A DNA stretch of 64,000 nt from Streptomyces cinnabarinus (GCF_027270315.1 NZ_CP114413.1:7502001-7566000); one strand, 5' to 3'; shown: positions 37,636 through 46,962, counted from the stretch's first letter. Program-made: numbers and translations. Notes: generated by a model not told the origin, from the letters alone.

Positions 37636-40323
37636 ATGACGGAGGTACGGCCCACAGGGGCCGCCTCGGCTTCCCTGTGGGAGCGCGAGTCCGAACTCGC
37701 CGCCGTCCGAAGGGCGGTGGACACCCTCTGCGCCGACCGGTCCTCCTCGGGAAGCCTGTTGGTCATCCGGGGCGAGGCGGGCCTCGGCAAGACCGCCCTG
37801 CTGGGCGAGACCCGCCGGATCGCCGAGGCGCGCGGCTGCCACGTGTGGTCCGCCCGCGGCGCCGAGGCCCTGAAGTCCGTCCCCTTCTACGTGGTACGGC
37901 AGTTGCTCCAGCCCGCGCTGGTGTCCCTGCTGCCCGAGGAGGCCCGCGAGTACCTCGGCGACTGGTACGACATCGCGGGCCCCGCCCTCGGCATAGCGGA
38001 CCCCGGCGAACGCCGCGCCGATCCGCAGGGCGTGTGCGACGGCCTGGTCGCCGCCGTGACACGACTCGCGCGGCGCGACTGGCCGCTGGTGCTGCTCATC
38101 GACGACGCCCACTGGGCCGACCAGGAGACCCTGCGCTGGCTCGCCGCCTTCGCCGAGCGCCTCGCCGACCTGTCCGTACTGGTCCTGGTGGCCCGCAGGC
38201 CGGGCGACGTGCGCGGCGAGAGCGCCCGCCACCTCGACGCGGTGGCCGCCACGGCGAGCCGCCCCGTCGCCTCGCTGAGCGCGCTGACCCCGGACGCCAC
38301 CGCGGGCCTCACCCGCGCCACCGTCGGCGGGCACGCCGACGCCGCGTTCTGCCGCGAGGTCTGGGCGGTCACCGCGGGCAACCCCTACGAGACCGTCGAA
38401 CTGCTCGCCAAGGTGCAGGACAGCGAGATCGATCCGGTCGAGTCCTCCGCGGCCGAACTGCGCGTCCTGAACCGCTCGGCCCGCGGCGGCGGTCTCGTCG
38501 CCCGCCTGGAGGGACTCGGCATCGAGGCCACCCGGTTCGCCTGGGCGGCCGCCATCCTCGGCGCCGGGATCACCGTCGACCAGGTCGCCCGGCTTGCCAC
38601 CATGAGCCAGGACGACGCGGTCCGCTGCGCCGAACTCCTGCGCAACGCCCGTATCCTCACCACGCCCGACCCGGCCGCCGCCCCGGTGGAGGAGGGCGAC
38701 CTGGAGTTCGTCCACCCGCTGATCGCCAGCGCCGTCTACAACTCCATCCCGCCCGCCCTGTGCACCGCCATGCACGGCATCGCCGCCCGCGTGGTCACCG
38801 ACTCCGGGCGCGGCCCAGCGGCCGCCTCCCGGCATCTGCTGGAGGTCCACCCGGACGACGACGCCGAACTCGTCAGCCAACTGCGCTCCGCCGCCCGGGA
38901 ACACCTCGCCGTCGGCGCCCCGGACGCGGCCCGCAGCTGTCTGGAGCGCGCCCTGCGTGAACCGCCCCGGCCGGAGATCCACCCGCACGTCCTGTACGAA
39001 CTGGGCTGTGCCGCCCTGCTGACCGCACCGGCCACCACCATCGGCCATCTGCGCAGCGCGCTGGCGATGCCCGGACTCGACGGCTCCGAGCGGGTGGACG
39101 CCGTGTACCGGCTCTCCCAGGCCCTGCTCCACAACGACCAGTTGGAGGAGGCCGTCCGCACGGTCGAGGCGGAGGCGGCCCGGCACGAGTCCGGGCCCGC
39201 CCGACTGCGGTTGCAGGCTGTGCAGTTCATGTGGGAGGGCATCTACGCGGGCGAGGCCACCTCGCCCGAGCGCTCCGAGCGGCTCGCCGAACTCGCCCGG
39301 ACCTGCACCGGCCGGGACAACTCCGAGCGCGCCCTGCTCATCCTATGCGGCTTCGACGCCATGGCCCGCGGAGAGAACGCCGAGGAGGTCGTCGAGCTGT
39401 GCGACCGCGCCCTCGTCAACGGCCGCCTCGCGCCCGGCCTCGGCTGGACCGACCCCGAGTGGGGCATCGAGCTGCTGATGATGCTGGCCAACGCGTACGC
39501 CTTCACGGACCGGCTCGACCGCGCCGAGGCCCTCTACACCGAGGCCCTGCGGGGGTACGAGTCAGCGGGCTGGAGCGGCGGCCATCTCGCCCTGGCCCAC
39601 GCCTATGTGGGCGTCGGACACCGCAGGCGGGGCCGGTTGCGGGAGGCGGAGAAGTCGCTGCGCGAGTCCTTGCGGCTCGCCGAGCGCGTGGGCCGCGGGC
39701 TGCCGCTGTACTGGTCCGCCACCTGCAACCTCGTCGACACCCTGCTGGCCCGCGGCCATGTCGAGGACGCCTGGGAGGTGGCCGAGCAGTACGGCTTCGC
39801 CCCGCCGTACCCGTCCACCATCGTGCTGCCCGACCCGCGCTCGGTGCGCGGCCGGCTGCTGCTCGCCGTCGGCCGCACCAAGGACGGCATCAACGAACTG
39901 GAGGAGGCCGAGAAGGCGGCCACCGCCCGCGGTCACCACAACCCCATCATGGTCCCCTGGGCCGTCGACCTCGCCCGTGCGCTCGCCACCGAGGATCCGG
40001 CGCGGGCCGCCCAACTGGCCACCGACGTCCGCCGGCGCGCCGAACGCTTCGGCACCGACACGGCCATCGGCGAGGCCCTGCGCTGCGCCGCCGCCCTGGA
40101 GACCGGCCAGCGCGCGGTGCGGCTCGCCGCGCAGGCGGTCACCTTCCTGGACGCCTCGCCCTGCCAGTACGAACACGCGGCGGCCCGGATCGAGTACGGC
40201 ATCGCCGCCCGCTCCACCGCCGAACTCGGCCGGGGTCTGACCCTGGCCCGGCAGTGCGGTGCCGACGGCCTGGTGGCGCGGGCGGAGGAGGCGCTGGCCA
40301 CGGCGGGGGCGGGACGGGAGTGA
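37636..40323 (+). CDS. LAL-like AAA/TPR ATPase lacking the LuxR helix-turn-helix
   Basis: An 895-residue STAND-type protein. The N-terminal AAA_16 NTPase has Walker A GEAGLGKTALL (46-56) and Walker B LVLLIDDAHWAD (151-162), followed by a winged-helix region with DLEFVHPLIASAVYNSI. A long TPR-like helical array runs from about 480 to the end. LAL regulators normally finish with a LuxR HTH of about 60 residues. Here the protein ends in VARAEEALATAGAGRE with none, and no in-frame remnant exists because pcaL is encoded on the other strand beyond. The ATG at 37636 follows GGGGAGGTAGCGGG. It may act through protein contacts rather than DNA, or be a derived regulator (inference). Confidence 0.85.
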   Translation: MTEVRPTGAASASLWERESELAAVRRAVDTLCADRSSSGSLLVIRGEAGLGKTALLGETRRIAEARGCHVWSARGAEALKSVPFYVVRQLLQPALVSLLPEEAREYLGDWYDIAGPALGIADPGERRADPQGVCDGLVAAVTRLARRDWPLVLLIDDAHWADQETLRWLAAFAERLADLSVLVLVARRPGDVRGESARHLDAVAATASRPVASLSALTPDATAGLTRATVGGHADAAFCREVWAVTAGNPYETVELLAKVQDSEIDPVESSAAELRVLNRSARGGGLVARLEGLGIEATRFAWAAAILGAGITVDQVARLATMSQDDAVRCAELLRNARILTTPDPAAAPVEEGDLEFVHPLIASAVYNSIPPALCTAMHGIAARVVTDSGRGPAAASRHLLEVHPDDDAELVSQLRSAAREHLAVGAPDAARSCLERALREPPRPEIHPHVLYELGCAALLTAPATTIGHLRSALAMPGLDGSERVDAVYRLSQALLHNDQLEEAVRTVEAEAARHESGPARLRLQAVQFMWEGIYAGEATSPERSERLAELARTCTGRDNSERALLILCGFDAMARGENAEEVVELCDRALVNGRLAPGLGWTDPEWGIELLMMLANAYAFTDRLDRAEALYTEALRGYESAGWSGGHLALAHAYVGVGHRRRGRLREAEKSLRESLRLAERVGRGLPLYWSATCNLVDTLLARGHVEDAWEVAEQYGFAPPYPSTIVLPDPRSVRGRLLLAVGRTKDGINELEEAEKAATARGHHNPIMVPWAVDLARALATEDPARAAQLATDVRRRAERFGTDTAIGEALRCAAALETGQRAVRLAAQAVTFLDASPCQYEHAAARIEYGIAARSTAELGRGLTLARQCGADGLVARAEEALATAGAGRE

Positions 40324-40336
40324 TGGGGGCGGGGGT

Positions 40337-41455
40337 TCAGCCCTCTTCCTCCGCCAGCACCCGCTGCGCCGTCGCGAAGGCCGAGTTCGCCGCGGGCACC
40401 CCGCAGTACACGGCCGTCTGCAACAGCACCGCGCCGATCTCCTCGGGGGTGAGCCCGTTGCGCCGGGCCGCCCGCACATGCATCGCCAGCTCGTCGTAGT
40501 GGCCGTGGGCCACCAGCGCGGTCAGGGTGATCATGCTGCGCTCGCGGCGGCTGAGCGTGGGGTCGGTCCAGATCTCGCCCCAGGCATAGCGGGAGATGAA
40601 GTCCTGGAAGCGTGCCGTGAAGGGCGTCTGGCGGGCCTGGGCGCGGTCCACATGCGCGTCGCCGAGCACCTCCCGGCGCACCTCCATCCCGCGCGGGGCG
40701 GCACCGCCGAAGTGGGCGCGCAGGGCCGTCAGCACCGCCTCCGGGCACTGCGCGGGCGCCAGATGGGAGGCGCCGGGGAGCTCCAGGAGCGCGGCGTTCG
40801 GCACCGCGTCCGCGATCTCCCGCAGATGGACCGGCGGGGTCGCCGGATCCTCCCGCCCCGCGATCAGCAGCGTCGGCGCGGAGATCTCGGTCAGCCGGTC
40901 GCGCAGATCGAACGCGGCCAGCGCGTCACAGCACGCCGCGTACGCCCCCGGGTCGGCCTCCCGATGGTCCTGGACGAGCCGCGGCACGGTGAACCCGGCC
41001 GTGAACCAACGGGAGTTCGCCCCCTCGGCCAGCCCGGCAAGCCCCTCGGCACGCACCAGCGCCGCCCGCTCCTCCCACGGCTTCGCCCCGTTGAAGTGGG
41101 CCGAGGAACAGATCACGGCGAGCGAGGCGACCCGGTCCGGGTGGTGCACGGCCAGATGCAGTCCCACGGCACCGCCGAGCGACACCCCGGCGTACGCGAA
41201 CCGGTCCACGCCGAGCGAGTCGGCGAGCCGCAGCACCAGACCGGCCAGGTCCCCGACGCTCGCCCCGGGCCCGATCAGGTCCGCGGCCGAGCCGCCGTGC
41301 CCGGGCAGATCCCAGCGGACCACCCGGTGCCCGATGGAGAGCTCGGGCGCGACCGCGTCCCACAGGGCGTACGACGTGCCCAGCGACGGACCGAGCAGCA
41401 GCGGGGGCGCCGAAGCGGGCCCCTCGACACGGTGGTTGAGGAGAAGGCCGGTCAA
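40337..41455 (-). CDS. pcaL: Fused 3-oxoadipate enol-lactonase / 4-carboxymuconolactone decarboxylase
   Basis: A 372-residue bifunctional enzyme. The N-terminal alpha/beta-hydrolase (about residues 1-250) has the nucleophile elbow AGVSLGGAVG and a final His in GASHLAP. The C-terminal CMD domain (about 260-372) has MITLTALVAHGHYDELAMHVRAARRNG, EEIGAVLLQTAVYCG. It decarboxylates 4-carboxymuconolactone and hydrolyses the enol-lactone to beta-ketoadipate. This PcaDC fusion is typical of actinomycetes. The TTG start at 41455 overlaps the pcaB stop (TTGA), with GGAG 5 nt upstream. It is the last gene of the operon and converges on the ATPase gene. Confidence 0.95.
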   Translation of the reverse strand: MTGLLLNHRVEGPASAPPLLLGPSLGTSYALWDAVAPELSIGHRVVRWDLPGHGGSAADLIGPGASVGDLAGLVLRLADSLGVDRFAYAGVSLGGAVGLHLAVHHPDRVASLAVICSSAHFNGAKPWEERAALVRAEGLAGLAEGANSRWFTAGFTVPRLVQDHREADPGAYAACCDALAAFDLRDRLTEISAPTLLIAGREDPATPPVHLREIADAVPNAALLELPGASHLAPAQCPEAVLTALRAHFGGAAPRGMEVRREVLGDAHVDRAQARQTPFTARFQDFISRYAWGEIWTDPTLSRRERSMITLTALVAHGHYDELAMHVRAARRNGLTPEEIGAVLLQTAVYCGVPAANSAFATAQRVLAEEEG

Positions 41456-42765
41456 CGTCGCTCCAGAGCACGGTCGGTGAGGGCAGCGGCGCTGCCGGTG
41501 TAGCGGGCGGGGTCGGTGAGCTCGACGAGATCCAGGTCCTCCAGCTCGGGCTCATCCGTGAGGAGTTCGGCAAGTGTGCGGCCCTCGGTGCGGGTGCGCC
41601 GGGCCAGGTCCGTGAGCAGCGTCTTGGCGCGGGCGCGGCCCAGTACCGGGGCCAGTTCGGCGGCGAGCCGCTCCGAGACGATCAACCCGTGGGTGAGACC
41701 GAGGTGGTCGCGCATCGCGTCCGCGTCGACCCGCAGCCCCTCGGTGAGTTCGGCCGCCTCCCGGGCGACACCGCCCACCAGCCGCAGCAGTTCCCGCAGC
41801 GGCTCCCACTCGGCGTGCCAGGCACCGGCCGGGCGCTCGTCCTCGGCCACCAGCGACCCGTACAGCGTGGCCGCGAGCTGCGGCGCCCGCCGGGCCGCCG
41901 CCGCGATCAGCGTGGACCGTACCGGATTCGCCTTGTGCGGCATGGCGGACGAGCCGCCGCCGCTGCCCTCCGCCAGCTCGCCGATCTCGGTCCGCGACAG
42001 CGTCAGCACATCCGCCGCGAGCTTGCCCAGCGCCCCTGCCGTGAACGCCAGACATCCGGCCAGATCGGCGACGGGCGTGCGCAGGGCGTGCCACGGCAGC
42101 TGGGGCGCCGCGAGCCCGGCCTCCCGTGCGTAGGCCGCGACCAGTGCGGGCGCGTCCTCGGCGCCGTACGCCGTGAAGGCCGCCAACGTCCCGGCCGCGC
42201 CCCCGAGTTGGACCGGCAGCGACTCCCGTACGGCCGTCACCCGGTCCCGTGCGTCCAGGACCAGCGCACGCCAGCCCGCCGCCTTCAGACCGAAGGTCGT
42301 CGGTACGGCGTGCTGGGTGAGGGTGCGTCCGGGCAGCGCGGTCTCCCGGTGCTCGGCCGCCAGCCGGGCCAGCGCCGAGGCGGTGCGCGCCAGGTCGGCC
42401 AGGAGCGGGGCCAGGGCGCGGTGGGCGACCAGCATCGTGGCGGTGTCCATGATGTCCTGGCTGGTCGCGCCCCGGTGCACGGACGGGCCGTACTCCTCGC
42501 CCACCGCCCGCGTCAGATCGGCGACCAGTGGGATGACCGGGTTGCCGCCCGCCCGGGCGCGCCGCGCGATCGACGCAACGTCGTAGCGGCCGACGTCGGC
42601 GGCCTCGGTCACCGCCCGGCCCGCCTCGGCCGGGCCCTGGGCGCGGGTCAGCGCGGCCTCGGCGTCCAGCAGGGCCCGGAGGAAGGCGGTGTCGCTGGTC
42701 GCGGACGCGGCGGCGCACTCCGCCCACCCGGGACCGAGCAGGCTGTCGACATCGGCAGAACTCAC
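41452..42765 (-). CDS. pcaB: 3-carboxy-cis,cis-muconate cycloisomerase
   Basis: A 437-residue member of the fumarase/aspartase superfamily. The signature GSSAMPHKANPVRS (flexible catalytic Ser loop) and the conserved VHRGATSQDIMDTA and LPGRTLTQHAVPTTFG blocks are clear. It closes 3-carboxy-cis,cis-muconate to 4-carboxymuconolactone. The GTG start at 42765 overlaps the pcaG stop (GTGA), with GGAG upstream. The tail after the catalytic domain, ending in DRALERR, is the ADSL-C-like cap. Its order between the dioxygenase and lactonase genes matches the pathway. Confidence 0.94.
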   Translation of the reverse strand: MSSADVDSLLGPGWAECAAASATSDTAFLRALLDAEAALTRAQGPAEAGRAVTEAADVGRYDVASIARRARAGGNPVIPLVADLTRAVGEEYGPSVHRGATSQDIMDTATMLVAHRALAPLLADLARTASALARLAAEHRETALPGRTLTQHAVPTTFGLKAAGWRALVLDARDRVTAVRESLPVQLGGAAGTLAAFTAYGAEDAPALVAAYAREAGLAAPQLPWHALRTPVADLAGCLAFTAGALGKLAADVLTLSRTEIGELAEGSGGGSSAMPHKANPVRSTLIAAAARRAPQLAATLYGSLVAEDERPAGAWHAEWEPLRELLRLVGGVAREAAELTEGLRVDADAMRDHLGLTHGLIVSERLAAELAPVLGRARAKTLLTDLARRTRTEGRTLAELLTDEPELEDLDLVELTDPARYTGSAAALTDRALERR

Positions 42766-43367
42766 TGGAACTCCAGGAAGACCGTCTCGCCCTCGCCCTG
42801 AAGGCGGATGTCGAAACGGTAGGTGTCCGGGCGCTCCTCCGCGGCGATCAGCGTGGCGCGTCGCTCCGGATCCACCCGGGACAGCAGCGGGTCGGCGGCC
42901 AGTGCCGTCTCGTCGCCCGGCAGATAGATCCGCGTGTACAGATGCACGAGCAGCCCGCGCGCGAACAGACACACGCTGAGATACGGCGCGCTGTGCCCGC
43001 GCGCCCCCGGCCGCAGCGTCCGCGCGGTCCAGTGGCCGTTCGCGTCGGTCTGGACCCGCCCCCAGCCGGTGAACTCCACGCCGTTGCGGCCGAGGAAGCC
43101 GCCGGTGGCCGGGTCGCGCCGCATGGATCCGTCGGCCCGCGGCACCCGGCCGTCCGGATCGGCGCCCCACAGTTCCAGGAACGCGTCCGGCAGCGGGTTT
43201 CCCTCGCCGTCGTACACGTATCCCTGGAGGGCGATGGTGTCCGGGTGGCCGACCGGGGCGATGTCGCCGCCGCCGGGGAAGGGCAGGGCGTGGCCGTAGA
43301 AGGGGCCGACCGTGTGCGAGGGCGTGGGCAGCACGGTCTCGGGGCGCGTGGTGTCGATCTTCGTCAT
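42762..43367 (-). CDS. pcaG: Protocatechuate 3,4-dioxygenase, alpha subunit
   Basis: A 201-residue intradiol dioxygenase subunit (PSHTVGPFYGHALPF start and LWGADPDGRVP core). The alpha subunit shares the beta-sandwich fold of the beta subunit but lacks the full set of iron ligands. Together they form the (alpha-beta-Fe) oligomer that cleaves protocatechuate between the two hydroxyls. It starts 5 nt after the pcaH stop and overlaps pcaB by 4 nt. Confidence 0.94.
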   Translation of the reverse strand: MTKIDTTRPETVLPTPSHTVGPFYGHALPFPGGGDIAPVGHPDTIALQGYVYDGEGNPLPDAFLELWGADPDGRVPRADGSMRRDPATGGFLGRNGVEFTGWGRVQTDANGHWTARTLRPGARGHSAPYLSVCLFARGLLVHLYTRIYLPGDETALAADPLLSRVDPERRATLIAAEERPDTYRFDIRLQGEGETVFLEFQ

Positions 43368-43372
43368 GGCGG

Positions 43373-44146
43373 TCAGCGCCCTTCCTCGATCCAGGTGGCG
43401 TCCGGGCCGTCGAGCACGATGTCCCAGTGGTAGCCCATGGAGAACTCCGGCACCGACAGGCTGTGGTCGTAGGTCGCGATCAGCCGCTGGCGGGCCGCGT
43501 CGTCCGTCACCGACTGGATGATCGGGTCGTACGGGAAGAGCGGGTCGCTCGGGAAGTACATCTGCGTCACCAGCCGCTGCGTGAACGCTGTGCCGAACAC
43601 GGAGAAGTGGATGTGCGCGGGGCGCCAGGCATTGAGGTGCTGGCGCCAGGGGTACGGGCCCGGCTGGACGGTGGTGAAGGAGTAGAAGCCGTTGTCGTCG
43701 CTCAGCGTGCGGCCGACGCCGGTGAAGTTGGGGTCCAGCGGGGCGTCGTGCTGCTCGCGCTGATGGGCGTAGCGGCCCGCCGAGTTGGCCTGCCAGATCT
43801 CCACGAGCTGACCGCGCACCGGGCGCCCGGAACGGTCCAGCAGCCGCCCGGAGACGGTGATTCGCTCACCGATCGGCTCGCCGTGGTGCTGCCGCGTCAG
43901 GTCGTTGTCGATCTCGGTGATGTCCCGCTCCCCGAAGGCGGGGGAGCACAGCTCCACCAGCTCCGGGTCCTTGCTGACGTCGATCGCGACCGGCGGCTGC
44001 TTGGGGTGGCGCAGCACGGAGGAACGGTACGGCGCGTAGTCGCGCCGCGGGTGATGCTCGACGGGCGCCCCGTCGGCGACCCGCTTCTCGTACGCGGCGT
44101 GCTCGGCCGCGATCTCCTGGTCGATGTCCTGCTGGGTGAGAGTCAT
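43373..44146 (-). CDS. pcaH: Protocatechuate 3,4-dioxygenase, beta subunit (iron-binding)
   Basis: A 257-residue subunit, the normal length. The N-terminal PcdO helical extension includes EHHPRRDYAPYRSSVLRHP. The intradiol core has VEIWQANSAGRYAHQ and the iron-ligand region PGPYPWRQHLNAWRPAHIHFSVFG, which supplies two Tyr and two His ligands for non-haem Fe(III). It opens the ring of protocatechuate with O2 to 3-carboxy-cis,cis-muconate. The ATG at 44146 lies 16 nt after the pcaF stop. Confidence 0.95.
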   Translation of the reverse strand: MTLTQQDIDQEIAAEHAAYEKRVADGAPVEHHPRRDYAPYRSSVLRHPKQPPVAIDVSKDPELVELCSPAFGERDITEIDNDLTRQHHGEPIGERITVSGRLLDRSGRPVRGQLVEIWQANSAGRYAHQREQHDAPLDPNFTGVGRTLSDDNGFYSFTTVQPGPYPWRQHLNAWRPAHIHFSVFGTAFTQRLVTQMYFPSDPLFPYDPIIQSVTDDAARQRLIATYDHSLSVPEFSMGYHWDIVLDGPDATWIEEGR

Positions 44147-44162
44147 GAGGTTCCTCGGGGTC

Positions 44163-45365
44163 TTAACGTTCGAGGACGAGGGCGAGGCCCTGGCCGACGC
44201 CGATGCAGAGGGTGGCGACGCCGGTGCCGGAGCCCTGGCGCGCGAGTTGGTGGGCCACGGTCCCGGCGAGACGGGCGCCGGAGGCGCCGAGGGGGTGGCC
44301 GAGGGCGATGGCGCCGCCCTGCGGGTTGAGGATCGCCGGGTCGAACTCGGGCCATTCGGCGACACAGCCGAGGACCTGGGCGGCGAACGCCTCGTTCAGC
44401 TCCAGGACGGAGAGGTCGTCGAATGCCTTGCCCGCCTTGGCCAGTGCCCGGTTGACCGCCTCGACGGGGGCGAGCCCGAAGTAGTGCGGGTCCAGGGCGT
44501 TGACGCCGGTGGCGGAGATCCGCGCGAGCGGCTCCCGGCCGGTGGCCCTGAGGCCCTCCTCGTCGACCAGCAGCAGCGCCGCGGCACCGTCGTTGAGCGG
44601 GGACGCGTTGCCCGCGGTGACCGTGCCGCCGTCCTCGCGGAAGGACGGCTTGAGCCTGGCCATGGCCTCCAGCGACGCGTCGGGCCGTACGCACTCGTCG
44701 GCGCCGAGGACGACCGGGTCGCCCTTCCGCTGCGGGATCGCCACCGGCGCCAGTTCGGCGTCGAAGAGCCCGGCCTGCTGGGCGCGGGCCGCTTTCCGGT
44801 GCGAGGCGAGCGCGAACTCGTCCTGCCGCTCCCGGCCGATCTTGTGCTTGTCGGCGATGAGTTCGGCCGACTCCCCGAGCGGGACGGTCCACTGAGGTTC
44901 CATCCGCGGGTTGACCATGCGCCAGCCGAGGGTGGTGGAGTACAGCTCGGTGTGGGTGGCGGGGAAGGGCCGGTCGGACTTGGGCAGTACGTACGGCGCC
45001 CGTGTCATGGACTCCACTCCGCCCGCCACGGCGATGGAGGCGTCCCCGGCGGCGATGGCGCGGGCGGCCTGGATGACCGCCTCCAGGCCGGAGGCGCACA
45101 GGCGGTTGACGGTGACGCCCGGCACCGAGGTCGGCAGCCCGGCGAGGAGCGCGGCCATACGGCCGACGTTGCGGTTCTCCTCACCGGCGCCGTTGGCGTT
45201 GCCGAAGCAGACGTCCTCGATCCGGGCCGGGTCCAGTTCCGGGGTGCGGGCGAGGAGTTCACGGATGGCGTGGGCGCCGAGGTCGTCGGGGCGGACCGCG
45301 CTGAGCCCTCCGTTGTAGCGGCCGATCGGGGTGCGTACGGCGTCGACGATGTAAACCGGGTTCAC
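44163..45365 (-). CDS. pcaF: Beta-ketoadipyl-CoA thiolase
   Basis: A 400-residue thiolase. The acyl-accepting Cys is in VNRLCASGLEAV, and the C-terminal active-site motifs are NPQGGAIALGHPLGASGAR and LCIGVGQG with the second Cys. The N-terminal ENRNVGRMAALLAGLP and the pca operon context favour beta-ketoadipyl-CoA over acetoacetyl-CoA as substrate; it yields succinyl-CoA and acetyl-CoA. The GTG at 45365 overlaps the pcaJ stop (GTGA). Confidence 0.93.
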   Translation of the reverse strand: MNPVYIVDAVRTPIGRYNGGLSAVRPDDLGAHAIRELLARTPELDPARIEDVCFGNANGAGEENRNVGRMAALLAGLPTSVPGVTVNRLCASGLEAVIQAARAIAAGDASIAVAGGVESMTRAPYVLPKSDRPFPATHTELYSTTLGWRMVNPRMEPQWTVPLGESAELIADKHKIGRERQDEFALASHRKAARAQQAGLFDAELAPVAIPQRKGDPVVLGADECVRPDASLEAMARLKPSFREDGGTVTAGNASPLNDGAAALLLVDEEGLRATGREPLARISATGVNALDPHYFGLAPVEAVNRALAKAGKAFDDLSVLELNEAFAAQVLGCVAEWPEFDPAILNPQGGAIALGHPLGASGARLAGTVAHQLARQGSGTGVATLCIGVGQGLALVLER

Positions 45366-46006
45366 AGCAGATCCTCCGCAACGGTCAGTTCCGCGTCGGT
45401 CTTCGCGATGACCTCGTCCACGCTCACCCCGGGCGCCGTCTCGACGAGCAGCAGGCCCTCGGGCGTCACATCGAGCACGCCGAGATCGGTGATGACTCGG
45501 TTCACGCACGCCTTGCCCGTGAGCGGCAGCGCGCACTCCTTGAGGATCTTCGGCGAGCAGTCCTTCGCGGTGTGGGTCATCACCACGATGACCGTACGGG
45601 CGCCGTGGACCAGGTCCATCGCCCCGCCGATCCCGGTGATCAGCTTCCCCGGGATGGCCCAGTTCGCCAGGTCGCCGCCCGCGGAGACCTGCATCGCGCC
45701 CAGCACCGCCACGTCGATGTGCCCGCCCCGGATCATCGAGAAGGACAGCGCGGAGTCGAAGAAGGACGCCCCCGGGAGGACGGTCACGGTCTCCTTCCCT
45801 GCGTTGATCAGATCCGGATCCACGGCGTCCGCGGTGGGATAGGGGCCGGTGCCCAGGATGCCGTTCTCGCTCTCCAGGACCACCTCCACACCCTCCGGGA
45901 GGTAGTTCGGGATCAGCGTCGGCAGACCGATGCCGAGATTGACGTACTGGCCGTCCGCCAGCTCGCGGGCCGCCCGCGCGGCCATCTCCGCACGCGTCCA
46001 GGCCAT
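45362..46006 (-). CDS. pcaJ: 3-oxoadipate CoA-transferase, subunit B
   Basis: A 214-residue beta subunit of family I CoA-transferases. The catalytic Glu is in the ESENGILG block, with GGHIDVAVLGAMQVS and the terminal VLDVTPEGLLLVETAPG. It moves CoA from succinyl-CoA to beta-ketoadipate. The ATG shares one base with the pcaI stop (TGATG), so subunits are translated in equal amounts. Confidence 0.94.
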   Translation of the reverse strand: MAWTRAEMAARAARELADGQYVNLGIGLPTLIPNYLPEGVEVVLESENGILGTGPYPTADAVDPDLINAGKETVTVLPGASFFDSALSFSMIRGGHIDVAVLGAMQVSAGGDLANWAIPGKLITGIGGAMDLVHGARTVIVVMTHTAKDCSPKILKECALPLTGKACVNRVITDLGVLDVTPEGLLLVETAPGVSVDEVIAKTDAELTVAEDLL

Positions 46007-46761
46007 CAGCTGCTCACCGTCCGCTGCTCGATCCTCTTGTCCGCCGCCTGCCCGGGCGTGAGGGCGACGACCCGCTGCACGAAGATGCCGGGCAGATGCA
46101 CCGCGTCCGGATCGATCGTGCCGGGCTCCACCAGCTCCTCCACCTCGGCGACGGTCACCCGTCCGGCCATGGCGGCGAGGGGGTTGAAGTTGCGGGCGGA
46201 CTTGTTGAACACCAGGTTCCCGTGCCGGTCGCCCTTGGCCGCGCGGACCAGGGCGAAGTCGGTGCGGATGCCGTGCTCCAGGACGTACTCCGTGCCGTCG
46301 AAGGTCCGCACCTCCTTCGGCGGCGAGGCCAGCGCGACGCCGCCGGAGCCGTCGTAGCGCCAGGGCAGTCCGCCCTCGGCGACCTGGGTGCCGACCCCTG
46401 CCGGGGTGTAGAAGGCGGGGATACCGGCCCCGCCGGCCCGCAGCCGCTCGGCCAGCGTGCCCTGGGGGATCATCTCGACCTCCAGCTCACCGGCCAGGTA
46501 CTGGCGGGCGAACTCCTTGTTCGCGCCGATGTAGGAGCCGGTCACCCGGGCGATCCGCCCGGCCGCGAGCAGCACCGCGAGGCCCGACTCCATGGCGCCG
46601 CAGTTGTTGGAGACCACCGACAGGCCGGACACGCCCCGCTCGTACAGGGCCTCGATCAGTACGTTCGGCACACCGCTCAGCCCGAAACCGCCCACCGCCA
46701 GCGACGCGCCGTCGGGCACATCAGCCACCGCCTCGACAGCGGTGGCAACCACCTTGTCCAT
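46006..46761 (-). CDS. pcaI: 3-oxoadipate CoA-transferase, subunit A
   Basis: A 251-residue alpha subunit. LAVGGFGLSGVPNVLIEAL is the oxyanion-hole region, and GSYIGANKEFARQYLAGELEVEMIPQGTLAERLRAGGAGIPAFYTPAGVGT is the CoA-transferase I signature stretch. The ATG at 46761 is preceded by GGGA. First gene of the operon; its promoter region contains a TCAGGGCACTGA repeat and is shared with the divergent MarR regulator. The order I-J-F-H-G-B-L gives a full route from protocatechuate to central metabolism. Confidence 0.94.
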   Translation of the reverse strand: MDKVVATAVEAVADVPDGASLAVGGFGLSGVPNVLIEALYERGVSGLSVVSNNCGAMESGLAVLLAAGRIARVTGSYIGANKEFARQYLAGELEVEMIPQGTLAERLRAGGAGIPAFYTPAGVGTQVAEGGLPWRYDGSGGVALASPPKEVRTFDGTEYVLEHGIRTDFALVRAAKGDRHGNLVFNKSARNFNPLAAMAGRVTVAEVEELVEPGTIDPDAVHLPGIFVQRVVALTPGQAADKRIEQRTVSS

Positions 46762-46804
46762 CCGTGAAGTCCCGTCTCGTCCGCGCGCCCGGGCCAGCAA
46801 TTAA

Positions 46805-46816
46805 TCAGGGCACTGA
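46805..46816. promoter_or_regulatory. Candidate PcaV operator near pcaI
   Basis: TCAGGGCACTGA has TCAG/CTGA arms and lies 44 nt upstream of the pcaI ATG. It shares TCAGNGCAC with the second site at 46926-46938, the expected arrangement for a MarR repressor controlling both divergent promoters. Confidence 0.55.
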
Positions 46817-46925
46817 GTATTTCAGCGAGGTGTCCTTCACGCTGCCACCGGAGGGGCGAAGCGTCAAGACCTCCGGAAAACAGCAGGTCGGCGGATGCAG
46901 ACGGAGCCCGCCGCTGGCGGTATCG

Positions 46926-46938
46926 TTCAGTGCACCAA
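46926..46938. promoter_or_regulatory. Candidate PcaV operator near pcaV
   Basis: TTCAGTGCACCAA contains the palindrome GTGCAC and the TCAGNGCAC element found also near pcaI, 25 nt before the regulator start. The 109 nt between the two sites show no other feature. Confidence 0.5.
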
Positions 46939-46962
46939 CGAATTCGACGACTGGGAGCGCAT

